Assembly: GCF_003014755.1 (NCBI RefSeq)
Contig: NZ_PYAW01000002.1
Span: 930,001-994,000, forward strand
Length of the DNA stretch: 64,000 nucleotides
From: Chitinophaga niastensis
GTDB lineage: Bacteria > Bacteroidota > Bacteroidia > Chitinophagales > Chitinophagaceae
Direction: 5' to 3'
The position numbers and the translations under genes were made by a program. Shown piece after piece: positions 1 to 9,080 of this stretch (within the stretch, counting starts at the first letter, position 1; the number at the start of each line of letters is the position of its first letter). The notes below the pieces were generated by a model that saw nothing but the letters and a program-made list of their open reading frames with translations, made no database searches and was not told the origin of the DNA.

Positions 1-1
1 C

Positions 2-697
2 ACTAACAGGATCGCTATCCTTAAAAGAGTGGGATCGCTGATAGAGCAGCCATCCCTGTACCTGCAACTCACAGGGCGCGAGAACCTGGAAGTATTCCGG
101 CGCAGCTATCAATGTCCGAAGCAACGCATTAATGAGGTGCTGGAAATGGTTGATTTGCTGGATGCAGGCAATAAAAAGGCCGGGTCTTATTCATTGGGAA
201 TGAAACAAAGACTGGCCATTGCCGTTGCGCTGTTGCATGATCCGGAATTATTGGTGCTGGATGAGCCTACCAACGGACTGGATCCTAATGGCATCATTGC
301 CACCCGTGCATTGATTCACCACCTGAACACTGCACATGGCAAAACCATCCTCATTTCCAGCCATCTGCTGAGTGAAGTGGAGAAGATGGCCACCCATGTG
401 GGTATCATCCATAAAGGGCGACTACTGTTTAATGGTACATTGTCCGCACTGCAACAATTAAAATCCAATCATGCCCGTATTGAAATTGAAGTAAACGACC
501 CCGATAAAGCAATGCTGTTACTAAAAGATGATTTTGAGCCACTGTATGCCAACGGAAAAATATCAGTGGCATTTGAAAGTCAGCAACGCACCGCGCAGTT
601 GAATGCCTTGCTGCATCAGCAAGGTATTGAAGTGTATAAGATTTTTGTGATAAAAGATGACCTGGAAAATCTTTTTGTTAAGATTATAAATAACTAG
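2..697 (+). CDS. ABC transporter ATP-binding protein, 5'-truncated by window edge
   Basis: This is the C-terminal two thirds of an ABC ATPase that would power export or import with a separate permease. The frame is open to the left edge, so the Walker A loop lies outside the window. Visible parts are the Q-loop side (GSLIEQPSLY, typical of bacitracin/lantibiotic-type DRA ATPases), a degenerate signature SLGMKQRL, Walker B plus D-loop LLVLDEPTNGLDPNG, and the switch histidine in ISSHLLSEVEKM. The C-terminal roughly 80 residues after the nucleotide-binding domain are the small accessory domain common in this subfamily. No permease follows; a sensor kinase starts 111 bp downstream, so a permease partner is expected upstream or elsewhere. 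The GTG at 29 is an internal codon, not a believable start. Confidence 0.93.
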   Translation, partial: TNRIAILKRVGSLIEQPSLYLQLTGRENLEVFRRSYQCPKQRINEVLEMVDLLDAGNKKAGSYSLGMKQRLAIAVALLHDPELLVLDEPTNGLDPNGIIATRALIHHLNTAHGKTILISSHLLSEVEKMATHVGIIHKGRLLFNGTLSALQQLKSNHARIEIEVNDPDKAMLLLKDDFEPLYANGKISVAFESQQRTAQLNALLHQQGIEVYKIFVIKDDLENLFVKIINN

Positions 698-808
698 CTG
701 ATTTTTCCTGCTTTAGTATACTTTCCCGCTGCTTTGGTCTAAAAAATAGGGGAATATGTAGCTGGTTGCTTATTTTTATACTATCAGCACCAAATCACAC
801 TAACAGCA

Positions 809-1876
809 ATGAATGATGCTCCTATAGACACGCTGCAGGATATTTATAAAAATCCTTTTCTGAATTTTTTGCTGAAGCCCCGGATGCGGATCTATCGGCA
901 TTTATGCTATTTTTTTGTGCTATTGATCATTCTGTTTCCCGGTAAAACAGGATTGACACCGTTTGGGACAATATTACTGAAAACAGCCGTCTTCTCTTTA
1001 TTGGTGATGATTCCTTACATAAACATTTATTACCTGGTGCCACAATTTTTATTCAGGCAGAAATACCTTTTGTATATACTGTGGGTACTGGTGGTTATTA
1101 TAGGTTGTTTTTGTATCGTACTTCTTTTAAAGCCCATCCTGGCGCAATACCGGCTGGTGCCCGATAAAAATGACAGTACTGCTATGGACATACTTTCTTT
1201 CGGTATTATTACCAGCATCTTCATTGCTGCTTCTACAGCGGTAAAGATCTTCCAGCGCTGGGTATTGGACAGTCACAGGATCAACCAGCTGGAAAACGCA
1301 CGACTCAGTGCTGAATTGGATGAGCTGAAAAGCCAGATCAATCCGCACTTCCTGTTCAATATGCTCAACAACGCGCATGTGCTTACACAGCGGGATCCGG
1401 TGAAGGCATCACAGATCCTGCTCAAACTATCAGACCTGCTGCGTTACCAGCTATACGATAGTAACAGAAGCCAGGTGCTGCTGAGTGCCGACATCCATTT
1501 TTTGAATGATTTCCTGAACCTGGAAAAGATACGTCGTGATTATTTTGACTTTACAATTTCCTATGATGCTACCAACAGCGACTTGCTGATACCACCATTC
1601 CTGTTCATCACTTTTGTAGAAAATGCGGTGAAACACAGTGTTGATTCCATCAAAAAATCGTATGTTCAGTTGGATTTTGAGCGGCAACGGGATAAGCTGA
1701 TCTTTACCTGTATTAATTCGAAACCCGCTGCTGCACCCGAGCTGATGAAAAAGTATGGCAGACTGGGATTAGCCAATGTGAAACGCAGATTGGATTTGCA
1801 GTATCCGCATCGGCATACATTACAGATAGATGATCACAGCGATCATTACAGCATCACTTTAACCATACCCGTATGA
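809..1876 (+). CDS. LytS/YehU-type sensor histidine kinase
   Basis: This membrane sensor kinase phosphorylates the response regulator encoded just after it. Residues about 28-150 contain four hydrophobic helices and no large periplasmic sensor, so the signal is probably sensed in or at the membrane. A short linker helix leads to the His_kinase domain (PF06580 type) with SQINPHFLFN, where His180 is the likely phosphoacceptor. The N-box is PPFLFITFVENAVKHS and the G-box is GRLGLANVKRRL, both typical of the LytS family. The length (355 aa) is normal for Bacteroidota members. Its stop codon overlaps the next start (ATGA at 1873-1876), so the two proteins are translationally coupled. The stimulus cannot be read from the sequence; the preceding ABC ATPase gene is a possible functional partner. 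Confidence 0.93.
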   Translation: MNDAPIDTLQDIYKNPFLNFLLKPRMRIYRHLCYFFVLLIILFPGKTGLTPFGTILLKTAVFSLLVMIPYINIYYLVPQFLFRQKYLLYILWVLVVIIGCFCIVLLLKPILAQYRLVPDKNDSTAMDILSFGIITSIFIAASTAVKIFQRWVLDSHRINQLENARLSAELDELKSQINPHFLFNMLNNAHVLTQRDPVKASQILLKLSDLLRYQLYDSNRSQVLLSADIHFLNDFLNLEKIRRDYFDFTISYDATNSDLLIPPFLFITFVENAVKHSVDSIKKSYVQLDFERQRDKLIFTCINSKPAAAPELMKKYGRLGLANVKRRLDLQYPHRHTLQIDDHSDHYSITLTIPV

Positions 1877-2595
1877 ACTGCATTATTGTAGATGATGAAC
1901 CCCTGGCACGGGAAGGCATAGAATTGCTGGTGGCAGCCAATCCGCGGCTGAATCTGAAAGGTTGTTTTAATAATGCGGGGTCTGCTGCGGAATTTTTATC
2001 GCTGAATAAAGTGGACCTTGTTTTTTTAGATATTGAAATGCCGGGTATGAACGGACTTGATTTTGCAAAGTCTATTTCTCCGCAAACCCTGGTCATATTT
2101 ACTACTGCTTATGCTGAATATGCGCTCAACAGCTACGAAGTAGATGCCATCGATTACCTCGTAAAACCCGTTCACCAGCAGCGGTTTGAAAAAGCTGTGA
2201 ACAAAGCCCTGGTGTACCAGGGATTACTGGACGTACAGCATACCAGCAACAGTACTGCCTCTGTAGCGTCTGATTCTATGTATGTAAAAGCAGACCGTAA
2301 ATTCTTTCATGTACTGTTTAAAGATATTTTATTTATTGAGGGGCTGAAAGACTATGTAGTGCTGCAGGTACAGGATAAGAAAATAATCACTGCCATGAAT
2401 ATCAAAACTATTTATGATCAGTTGCCATCGCATTTATTTGTGCGGGTAAGTAAATCATATATCATCAATGTAGGCAGTATCACCACTTTCGATAATAATA
2501 CTATTTATATTAACCAGCATGAGATTTCCATCGGTAATAATTACCGTGCTTATTTTTTTGATGAATTTGTAAAGAAGAAATTATTAAGCAGATAG
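1873..2595 (+). CDS. LytR/AlgR-family response regulator (REC + LytTR)
   Basis: This is a DNA-binding response regulator and the partner of the overlapping LytS-type kinase. The N-terminal receiver domain (about residues 1-118) has the acidic pair Asp7/Asp8, the phosphoacceptor Asp53 in FLDIEMPGMNG, and the conserved Lys in DAIDYLVKPV. The C-terminal LytTR domain (about residues 135-235) starts at SMYVKADRKFFHV and carries the typical IEGLKDYV and LFVRVSKSYIIN segments; LytTR domains bind DNA with beta strands rather than a helix-turn-helix. Full length at 240 aa. The target genes are unknown. Neighbours upstream (ABC ATPase) are the first place to look, because BceRS- and LytST-like pairs often sit next to the transporter they control. 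Confidence 0.95.
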   Translation: MNCIIVDDEPLAREGIELLVAANPRLNLKGCFNNAGSAAEFLSLNKVDLVFLDIEMPGMNGLDFAKSISPQTLVIFTTAYAEYALNSYEVDAIDYLVKPVHQQRFEKAVNKALVYQGLLDVQHTSNSTASVASDSMYVKADRKFFHVLFKDILFIEGLKDYVVLQVQDKKIITAMNIKTIYDQLPSHLFVRVSKSYIINVGSITTFDNNTIYINQHEISIGNNYRAYFFDEFVKKKLLSR

Positions 2596-2596
2596 T

Positions 2597-4336
2597 TCAA
2601 AAGAAAATATCCATCTCCAGTCCTGAATAATAATTAGTGGGTTTATGTGGTGAAAGCACAGCGCAATAGGTGAACTTTAATGGAAGGAAGTATTGCGCCG
2701 GTATGCGCAGCCATACAGGCATATTGTAATAGTTCAGGTTAATTAATGATGCCAGCTGAAAACCTATTGCCGGTACAAATACAAAGCTGGCTCTTTTATC
2801 AATGAATTGTATCCCTGCTTCTGTATAGTTATACAACCCGATAAATTTTTTATCTGTTACCCAAAGGTCGAAGTTACTTCTGACGCCTGCCCGTACCTGC
2901 TGTGTGAGCGGAAGGTCCCGGATACCTTTCTCCGGGCCTGTTTTAGAAAGACTGTAGCTCACCGTATAACCAAGCCAGTAATCGAAAGTACCTTTTTTAC
3001 CGCCTTTACTGTTGTAGGAATAATTGTTGCTGAAATTACCGATATTAAATCTGAAATCTACTCCCTTGAAATATGCATTGGTAAAGCCATTGCCGTAAGT
3101 GCCTATCACCAGCGAATTAGCTACGCGGCTGCGTACAAAGTTGCGGTATGCCAGGGGTTGATTGGCTTTTCGCATGGCAGGGGTAATCTGCTGCTGATCA
3201 GCAAATAAAGTAGACAGATCAGAATTGTAAGGTATCGGAACAAGTGCCAGGCTGGGAATATTACTGATCAGGAAATTTGCCTGTTGCTTCTTGTCATCCG
3301 GAATGGTATTGATAAACGGGGTATAACGTGTATCTGTATACGATTTGTGGAAAGCCTGCCAGATATCGTCCAGCGATAAGTGTACCGCTTCTATGACCCT
3401 TTCTGATTCCTGGGTGTAGGTGGTATATTGTACATTTTGCAGTGATGATTGTCTTGCCCAGCTACTATGGTCGTTGTTAAATTCTCCATCGCCGTAGGCA
3501 TGCCAGATCTCTGCTTTTTTATTCACCACCACACAACCGTTTTTGCAGTAGAAGTCGTGCAGCGCTTTATTATTGGTGATGGACGCCAGTATTGTTCTGT
3601 TTACCACCAGGTGCCCGGCGGCAAAAGCATCTTCCAGAAAATGATCCGCAAATCCATTAAAAAGAAAAGCATAGAACAATAATTTTTTAGCTTCTGCGGG
3701 ATGTGTTGCTGCCAAACCACCGCTTTGCTCCGCTAAGTCAATGGCCAGCGTATGCAATGTTACATACATATTGATGGCATTGGTCTTGCCCAGTTTCTTA
3801 AACACTTCCGCTACCAGCGATGGTGTTTCACATTGTTTAACGATGCTTTTATCAAACAAACGCAGTTGTTCCTGGAATGTTTTTTTATACTCATAAAAAT
3901 GAGAGATATTAAAGGCTGCCTGCAGGGCGTAATTAAAATCCAGCTTGGTTAGTTTACTATCAGGCGCCGCCGGATTTCCGGTGGCGATATACAGGTTATG
4001 TAAAGCGATAATACGTTGAATAACGGAATTCCTGAATCGCAGCTGTTCCTCCAGCACTAAAGGATTACTTTCGTGGTCGCCACTAAGGCCATTTAAAACG
4101 CCATAAGAAATCAGGTGGCCGCCTTCGCAGGAGAGCTCCCGGAAATAATAATTCCCCTTAAGACTGTCACTTTCCATGTTCAGGTACTTAAGAAACAACG
4201 CTGCATAGGGACTGTTATGTATACCCAGTATAAATTTTTCAAAAGCTTTATCGCCTATTTCCTTATGCTCTCCATACTTGTACGCAAATAAATCAGTGGA
4301 AGAAAAGAGTAGTAAAAAGAAAAGGATCTTCTTCAT
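2597..4336 (-). CDS. Secreted zinc-dependent phospholipase C-like protein with barrel-like C-terminus
   Basis: This exported protein is of uncertain substrate. A signal peptide covers residues 1-18 (ending FAYK). The middle contains DHFLEDAFAAGHLVVN at residues 231-245, which resembles the zinc-ligand segment of the phospholipase C / S1-P1 nuclease fold (His, Asp and a second His spaced as in HxxxDxxxxxH). Further conserved-looking histidines are His24 (GEHKEIGDKAF), His88 and His146. From about residue 400 to the end the sequence turns into alternating hydrophobic/polar strands rich in Tyr, Phe and Asn and finishes in Phe-Phe, as outer-membrane barrel proteins do. The barrel reading is an inference. 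Convergent with the response regulator, with only 1 bp between the stops. No phospholipase activity can be claimed from sequence alone. Confidence 0.7.
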   Translation of the reverse strand: MKKILFFLLLFSSTDLFAYKYGEHKEIGDKAFEKFILGIHNSPYAALFLKYLNMESDSLKGNYYFRELSCEGGHLISYGVLNGLSGDHESNPLVLEEQLRFRNSVIQRIIALHNLYIATGNPAAPDSKLTKLDFNYALQAAFNISHFYEYKKTFQEQLRLFDKSIVKQCETPSLVAEVFKKLGKTNAINMYVTLHTLAIDLAEQSGGLAATHPAEAKKLLFYAFLFNGFADHFLEDAFAAGHLVVNRTILASITNNKALHDFYCKNGCVVVNKKAEIWHAYGDGEFNNDHSSWARQSSLQNVQYTTYTQESERVIEAVHLSLDDIWQAFHKSYTDTRYTPFINTIPDDKKQQANFLISNIPSLALVPIPYNSDLSTLFADQQQITPAMRKANQPLAYRNFVRSRVANSLVIGTYGNGFTNAYFKGVDFRFNIGNFSNNYSYNSKGGKKGTFDYWLGYTVSYSLSKTGPEKGIRDLPLTQQVRAGVRSNFDLWVTDKKFIGLYNYTEAGIQFIDKRASFVFVPAIGFQLASLINLNYYNMPVWLRIPAQYFLPLKFTYCAVLSPHKPTNYYSGLEMDIFF

Positions 4337-4512
4337 AGTAACTAAGTTGTAAGGCTGTTTTGGGTCAATCCTCTAAATGTACGGGGATCCGGGTGTACAG
4401 GGAAGGATTTTATACGAAAGGGGGATGTTTTTATACCAATGGCCATAATCAAACAGGTTGGCGGGCAGTAAACTAATCCAGCTGAATGCTGTCTTTTGGG
4501 TGATAGGCTGTT

Positions 4513-5142
4513 TTATTTTCCTGCTATTATCAATAAATCTGTGGTTTTTGTTCCATCCTGCGATGGATAATCCTTACGCTGTACATCTATAATTTTAAAA
4601 CCATTTTCTTTGAGGGCACGCGTCAAATAATCTGCCTGATGGTAATTGATGTACATTTGGTCACCGGCAGCTGATCTTTTGAATCCTGATTTGCTATAAT
4701 CATCCTCCATTGTGCTTAAATAAAGTACACCATTTGATTTTAATAATCCGGCGGCATCACTTATTAGTTTTACAGATTCTTCTTTTGACAGATACGGTAA
4801 ACAAAAACCGCACATTATCGCATCATATTTTTTATCAATCTTACCAATATCTCTACAATCCATCAACTGAAATTCAGCTGTGGGATTATTAATTTTAGCA
4901 AGGCCGATCATATTGGGTGATAGATCAATTCCCAGGATTTTAAAGTCAGGCCGCTTTTTCAGTAGATATTTAGTGATATTACCTGGTCCACAAGCTATCT
5001 CCAGAATATGGGCATTCTCTTTTACAATGTTGTTGCAAAACAAATCGAACGTATCATTGTATAAATCTATATCCATAAATTTATCCTGATATTCGTTCGC
5101 ACATTTATTGAATATACTTATTGCAGTTTTGTTTTTATCCAT
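4513..5142 (-). CDS. Class I SAM-dependent methyltransferase
   Basis: This is a small cytosolic methyltransferase of 209 aa. Motif I, the glycine-rich SAM-binding loop, is ILEIACGPGN at about residues 46-55. The acidic residue that binds the SAM ribose follows in ILGIDLSPNMI, motif II is near FQLMDCRDIG, and the post-I strand is YDAIMCGFCLPYL. The layout matches Methyltransf_25/11 family members such as UbiE-like or small-molecule methyltransferases. The substrate is not recognisable. It is a single gene with its own intergenic gaps of about 135 and 175 bp. Its composition is noticeably richer in Lys, Ile and Asn than its neighbours, which could hint at separate ancestry, although this is weak evidence. 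Confidence 0.88.
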   Translation of the reverse strand: MDKNKTAISIFNKCANEYQDKFMDIDLYNDTFDLFCNNIVKENAHILEIACGPGNITKYLLKKRPDFKILGIDLSPNMIGLAKINNPTAEFQLMDCRDIGKIDKKYDAIMCGFCLPYLSKEESVKLISDAAGLLKSNGVLYLSTMEDDYSKSGFKRSAAGDQMYINYHQADYLTRALKENGFKIIDVQRKDYPSQDGTKTTDLLIIAGK

Positions 5143-5235
5143 ATGCGGGTATTTTTCAAATGCTGACCAAGGTTTCAGGAAGTCACTGATAGGGCCGGTA
5201 ACCCGGTTGATGATCTTGCCCCGTGATCATAATAT

Positions 5236-5269
5236 TTAGCTGTTAGCCTGCCGAAAGGCTAACAGCTAA
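5236..5269. terminator. Perfect 13-bp hairpin between methyltransferase and aldo/keto reductase genes
   Basis: Arms TTAGCTGTTAGCC (5236-5248) and GGCTAACAGCTAA (5257-5269) are exact reverse complements with an 8-nt loop. It lies just after the stop of the minus-strand aldo/keto reductase gene. A T-run (5273-5280) follows on the plus strand, so by the usual rule it would terminate plus-strand transcripts, yet the flanking genes are both on the minus strand. It may act as a 3'-end stem for the reductase mRNA. Confidence 0.6.
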
Positions 5270-5278
5270 CAGCTTTTT

Positions 5279-6265
5279 TTAACTTCTATCTACCAGTTTA
5301 TAATGTGATTCGTTGTACCGGTCGCCGGTATCAGGGAAGGCTTGCAATAGTGCTTCAAGGCTTTGCAGGTCTGCCGCATTCAGGGTTACCTCTACGGAGC
5401 CTGCGTTATCCAGTAAATATTTTCTTCTTTTGGTGCCCGGAATAGGGATGATGTATTCGCCCTGTGCCAATACCCACGCCAGTGCTAATTGAGCAGGGGT
5501 GCAGTTTTTGGAAGCAGCCATATCAGCAAAGCCGGTTATCAGCTGTTTGTTGTTTTCGGCATGTTCTTCCTGGTAACGGGGCAGCGATTTACGGAAATCG
5601 TTGTCGCCAAGGTGTGCAATGTCCACTGTATTGGTCACCAGGCCTCTTGCCAGCGGGCTAAATGGTACGAATGAAATGCCCAGTTCCTGGCAGGCAGGTA
5701 ATATATCTTTCTCTACATCCCGTGTTAACAAAGAGTATTCGCTCTGTAAGGCACTGATGGGATGTATTGCGTGTGCTTTGCGTAAGGTGTTAGCGGATGC
5801 TTCGGACAGGCCGAGGTAGCGTACTTTGCCTTCTTTCACTAAATCAGCCATAGCGCCAACCATCTCTTCCACGGGTACGTTAGGATCTATGCGATGTGCG
5901 TAATATAAATCGATCACATCAGTTTGTAATCTTTTTAAACTGGCTTCCACGGCCTTTTTCATGTAAGCAGGGGAGCCATCAAAGGCAACACCTTTTTCCG
6001 CCGGATTGCTTACAAATCCAAATTTAGTGGCAATGAAAATCTTGCTGCGGTTGGGTTTCAGTACTTTGGCTACCAATTCTTCGTTTTTGCCGTTGGCGTA
6101 TATGTCGGCGGTATCCCAGAAATTGATGCCTATCTCCAGTGCTTTTTCCAGTGTGGCTATTGATTCTACATCATCCGGCTCGCCATATGCATGACTCATG
6201 CCCATACAGCCCAATCCTATGGCTGATAACTGTACACCTGTTTTTCCTAATGTTCTGTATTTCAT
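5279..6265 (-). CDS. Aldo/keto reductase (AKR13-like)
   Basis: This cytosolic NADPH-dependent oxidoreductase has a TIM-barrel fold and 328 aa. The start was set at 6265 because [20 protein letters not shown] is the canonical family N-terminus; the upstream in-frame extension is non-family sequence. The catalytic tetrad is visible: Asp and Tyr in [15 protein letters not shown], Lys in IFIATKFGF and His in [10 protein letters not shown]. The cofactor region [19 protein letters not shown] near the C-terminus is typical of the YajO/Tas-like AKR group. It is divergent from an AraC-family regulator (177 bp between starts), an arrangement that usually means the regulator controls the reductase. A TAnnTTTG-type -7 element lies 38-45 bp upstream of the start. 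Substrate unknown; likely reactive aldehydes or other carbonyls. Confidence 0.95.
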   Translation of the reverse strand: MKYRTLGKTGVQLSAIGLGCMGMSHAYGEPDDVESIATLEKALEIGINFWDTADIYANGKNEELVAKVLKPNRSKIFIATKFGFVSNPAEKGVAFDGSPAYMKKAVEASLKRLQTDVIDLYYAHRIDPNVPVEEMVGAMADLVKEGKVRYLGLSEASANTLRKAHAIHPISALQSEYSLLTRDVEKDILPACQELGISFVPFSPLARGLVTNTVDIAHLGDNDFRKSLPRYQEEHAENNKQLITGFADMAASKNCTPAQLALAWVLAQGEYIIPIPGTKRRKYLLDNAGSVEVTLNAADLQSLEALLQAFPDTGDRYNESHYKLVDRS

Positions 6266-6302
6266 ATAGCAGCTTATTTTTGAATGGTAAAGTTTGATCT
6301 GA

Positions 6303-6310
6303 CAAAGGTA
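6303..6310 (-). promoter_or_regulatory. Putative -7 element of the aldo/keto reductase promoter
   Basis: On the minus strand this reads TACCTTTG, an exact match to the Bacteroidota -7 consensus TAnnTTTG, and it would place the transcript start roughly 30 nt before the ATG at 6265. No clear TTG -33 element was found at the expected distance. Confidence 0.4.
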
Positions 6311-6442
6311 GCGCGGGGAAGTGATGGTCACTTGTGAAAATAACAGCAATAATTGTGCATGTCAAAGATTATTAAAGTTAAGCATTATTCCTGCTCCTGT
6401 ACAATTATTCAGTAATTTTACCTGCTGAAATCAGCTTATTGT

Positions 6443-7345
6443 ATGGATAATAAACAAGCCATTATTACAGATCATTTCACCACTACCATCACCGACTGGT
6501 ATTGTGATGATATCAGGCTGACCCATACCCTCACCAACTACACCAGGCCTGATCAGCTGACAGCCAGTAATCTAACGGATGTGGTGCGGCTGCATTTCGG
6601 ATTGAAAGGAGATTATAGGTTTACCTACCGGCAGCTGGACCGGTCGTTTGATTTGATCGGCGGGCACCACAATATCATGTACTCCAACGGTTTTGATATT
6701 GTGGTAGATAATAAAACACCGGAGATTGAAACATTTGGTATTCAGTTTCCCAAAGCACTGTTCATCGGGTTTACAAAAGATGGTAACGATTATATGAAAC
6801 GTTTTTGTGAAGATGTGATGAATGGGAAAAGTGTATTGCTTTCTGAAAACTGGGGACCTATAGATGTTTCCATACAACAGGTGATCAGCCAGATCCTGCA
6901 TTGCAGGTATAATGATCATCTCAAAAAATTATTCTTATTATCAAAAAGTATCGAACTGCTGGTGTTATCTGTGGAAGCCTATAATTATGCGGCTGACAAG
7001 AAGGATATCTTTATAAAAAATAAAACTGATAAAGAGAAGATAATAGCCGTGAGAGATTTAATCAACGGGCGTTTGGATAACCCACCCGGCCTGAGTGAAA
7101 TAGTACAACTGGTAGGGCTAAACGAATACAAACTAAAGCGTGGCTTTAAGGAAACGTTCCAGACCACCGTCTTTGAATATCTTACCGGGCAGCGGCTGCA
7201 GCTGGCTACCCATTATTTGCAGGATACCCGCAAAACCTCGGCAGAAATAGCCTATGAGCTGGGATATTCTACCCCACAGCACTTTAATAATGCCTACAAG
7301 AAAAAATTTGGCATCACACCTAATTCTGTTAGAATTAATCCGTAA
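6443..7345 (+). CDS. AraC-family transcriptional regulator
   Basis: This DNA-binding regulator has 300 aa. The N-terminal about 190 residues form a divergent effector-binding domain (FGLKGDYRFTYRQLDRSFDL, QFPKALFIGF) of the kind seen in many Bacteroidota AraC regulators. The C-terminal domain (about 200-300) has two helix-turn-helices: PPGLSEIVQLVGLNEYKLKRGFK and TSAEIAYELGYSTPQHFNNAYKKKFGITP; the second is the family signature. It is transcribed away from the aldo/keto reductase gene, so that gene is the most likely target. The SRPBCC gene starts 59 bp downstream in the same direction and may be co-transcribed. The effector is unknown. Confidence 0.93.
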   Translation: MDNKQAIITDHFTTTITDWYCDDIRLTHTLTNYTRPDQLTASNLTDVVRLHFGLKGDYRFTYRQLDRSFDLIGGHHNIMYSNGFDIVVDNKTPEIETFGIQFPKALFIGFTKDGNDYMKRFCEDVMNGKSVLLSENWGPIDVSIQQVISQILHCRYNDHLKKLFLLSKSIELLVLSVEAYNYAADKKDIFIKNKTDKEKIIAVRDLINGRLDNPPGLSEIVQLVGLNEYKLKRGFKETFQTTVFEYLTGQRLQLATHYLQDTRKTSAEIAYELGYSTPQHFNNAYKKKFGITPNSVRINP

Positions 7346-7404
7346 TGTGCAATCGGCATAAAAGCCGGCTGCTTAATATTGTAATCTGTTAAAACAACAA
7401 TATT

Positions 7405-7830
7405 ATGGATAAACAACTGAAATTAGCGGAATCAATCGGGATCAATGCCCCAGCCTCAAAAGTATGGACCGCTTTAACTGACAAAGCACTCATTAAACAA
7501 TACTTTTTTGGAACAGATGTAAATACCGATTGGAAAAAGGGAAGCCCTATTACTTTTTCCGGCGAATGGGAAGGAAATACCTATGTGGAGAAAGGGGAAA
7601 TCCTTGACATAGAAAAGGAAAAATTATTATCATTCAGCTATCTGAGTTCCGGTACGGAAGATCTTCCGCAGAATTATGCCACTATTGTTTATCATCTCGA
7701 TAACCACAACGGGGAGACCAACCTCACCGTTACGCAGGTGAATTTCAAAAATCAGGAGGCATATGATCATTCTGTTGAGAACTGGAAAAATGTGCTGGCC
7801 GGACTGAAAAAAATAGTGGAAGCAAATTAA
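7405..7830 (+). CDS. SRPBCC / AHSA1-domain protein
   Basis: This small cytosolic protein (141 aa) has the START-like, hydrophobic-cavity fold (PF08327, activator of Hsp90 ATPase homologue). Evidence is the family start LAESIGINAPASKVWTALTD followed by the strand pattern KGSPITFSGEWEGNTYVEKGEILDIEKEKLLSFSYLSS and the final helix SVENWKNVLAGLKKIVE. Such proteins bind lipids or small hydrophobic molecules, and many in Bacteroidota are toxic-compound or stress related without a proven role. It lies downstream of the AraC gene with a 59-bp gap, so co-expression is possible. A strong intrinsic terminator follows. Confidence 0.9.
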   Translation: MDKQLKLAESIGINAPASKVWTALTDKALIKQYFFGTDVNTDWKKGSPITFSGEWEGNTYVEKGEILDIEKEKLLSFSYLSSGTEDLPQNYATIVYHLDNHNGETNLTVTQVNFKNQEAYDHSVENWKNVLAGLKKIVEAN

Positions 7831-7852
7831 TTGCTGCTGATAGCAGGTATTG

Positions 7853-7896
7853 ATGGAGCAGGAATGGCCGGGCGGCATTTCCTGCTCCATTTTTTA
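7853..7896 (+). terminator. Rho-independent terminator after the SRPBCC gene
   Basis: A 12-bp stem (7853-7864 with 7879-7890; core ATGGAGCAGGAA / TTCCTGCTCCAT) with a GC-rich loop is followed at once by a run of six or more T residues. It lies 23 bp after the stop at 7830. Confidence 0.85.
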
Positions 7897-8016
7897 TTTA
7901 TATAACTCCAGGCCTAAACAAAAAAATCAATTATCCTTAACAATCCCATTTCTTTTTTGTTCTTATGATTTGACAAGTCCTACCGTAACAATCTTTTGGC
8001 CATAAAAGCAATATAT

Positions 8017-9063
8017 ATGAAACCCTTATTTGCGCTCATTATCGTATTATTTGTTTGCTTAACATCGTTTGCCCAGAAGCCCCGTATTATCATACTGGCT
8101 ACTGGCGGTACCATTGCAGGAGAGGGTGCTTCAGCCGACAGGGCAGCTTATACCGCCGGGAAAGTGCCCATTAAATCGCTGCTGGCTGCGGTGCCAGGTA
8201 TTGAAAAAATTGCTGATATCACGGGAGAACAAATTGCCAATGTGGGCAGTCAGGATATGACGATAGAGATCTGGATGAAGCTGAACAAAAGGATCAACGA
8301 AATATTTACCAATAACGAAGCAGAAGGTATTGTGATTACACATGGTACGGATACACAGGAAGAAACCGCTTATTTTCTGAACCTCACCGTACGTCATGAT
8401 AAGCCGGTAGTCCTCACGGGTTCTATGCGTCCTTCTACTGCTATCAGTGCTGATGGCCCCAAAAATTTATATGATGCCGTAACGGTGGCTGCTTCTCCCA
8501 AATCCAATGGCCGCGGGGTGTTGGTGGTGTTTAATGAAAGTATTTTTGATGGCCGGGATGTGGTAAAAGGAAATACCACCAAGGTAGATGCTTTTAGTTC
8601 TCCTAACCTGGGGCCACTTGGACAGGTATATGACGGTAAAGTAATCTACTATTTAAACGCTGTTCGTGCTGCTAATAAAGCTACCCCGTTTGATATTAAA
8701 GGATTAACAACACTGCCTAAAGTTGGTATTGCTTATATGGATGCAGATGCTGATGGAGGTGTTGTTGCGCATTTTGTGAAAGAAGGTTACAAAGGTATTA
8801 TCATAGCGGGTGTTGGGAATGGTAATTTTAATAAAGCCTTTTACGATGCTATTGATGCTGCCGTTAAAAAAGGAGTGATAGTGGTGAGATCTTCTCATGT
8901 AGGCTCCGGCAGGGTTACGCTTTATGATGAAGTGGATGACAAAACATTAGGCACCCTTGTGAGTGATGATCTTAATCCGCAGAAAGCAAGGCTATTATTA
9001 ATGCTCGGGCTTACGCAAACCAGCAATAAAGACATTTTGCAGAGTTACTTCTTCAAGTATTAA
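8017..9063 (+). CDS. ansB: Periplasmic L-asparaginase II
   Basis: It hydrolyses L-asparagine to L-aspartate and ammonia, probably in the periplasm. The start at 8017 gives a clean signal peptide (MKPLFALIIVLFVCLTSFAQ); a TTG further upstream is less convincing. The first catalytic threonine is in LATGGTIAGEG near residue 32, and the second catalytic segment VITHGTDTQEETAY holds the Thr-Asp-Lys-type triad threonine and aspartate. The VLTGSMRPSTAISADGPKNL segment is the third family signature. At 348 aa it is the normal type II length. The aspartate 4-decarboxylase gene starts 17 bp later, so the two enzymes form an Asn to Asp to Ala route. Confidence 0.96.
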   Translation: MKPLFALIIVLFVCLTSFAQKPRIIILATGGTIAGEGASADRAAYTAGKVPIKSLLAAVPGIEKIADITGEQIANVGSQDMTIEIWMKLNKRINEIFTNNEAEGIVITHGTDTQEETAYFLNLTVRHDKPVVLTGSMRPSTAISADGPKNLYDAVTVAASPKSNGRGVLVVFNESIFDGRDVVKGNTTKVDAFSSPNLGPLGQVYDGKVIYYLNAVRAANKATPFDIKGLTTLPKVGIAYMDADADGGVVAHFVKEGYKGIIIAGVGNGNFNKAFYDAIDAAVKKGVIVVRSSHVGSGRVTLYDEVDDKTLGTLVSDDLNPQKARLLLMLGLTQTSNKDILQSYFFKY

Positions 9064-9080
9064 CCGATCAAAAATAAGTT

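Noticed and set aside
29..31. GTG as the start of the first ABC ATPase gene
   Set aside because: The frame stays open to the window edge and the residues before the GTG fit the ABC domain, so the gene is truncated by the window.
4336..4512. Possible small RNA or promoter array between the phospholipase-like and methyltransferase genes
   Set aside because: No hairpin, repeat or consensus promoter could be supported in these 176 bp.
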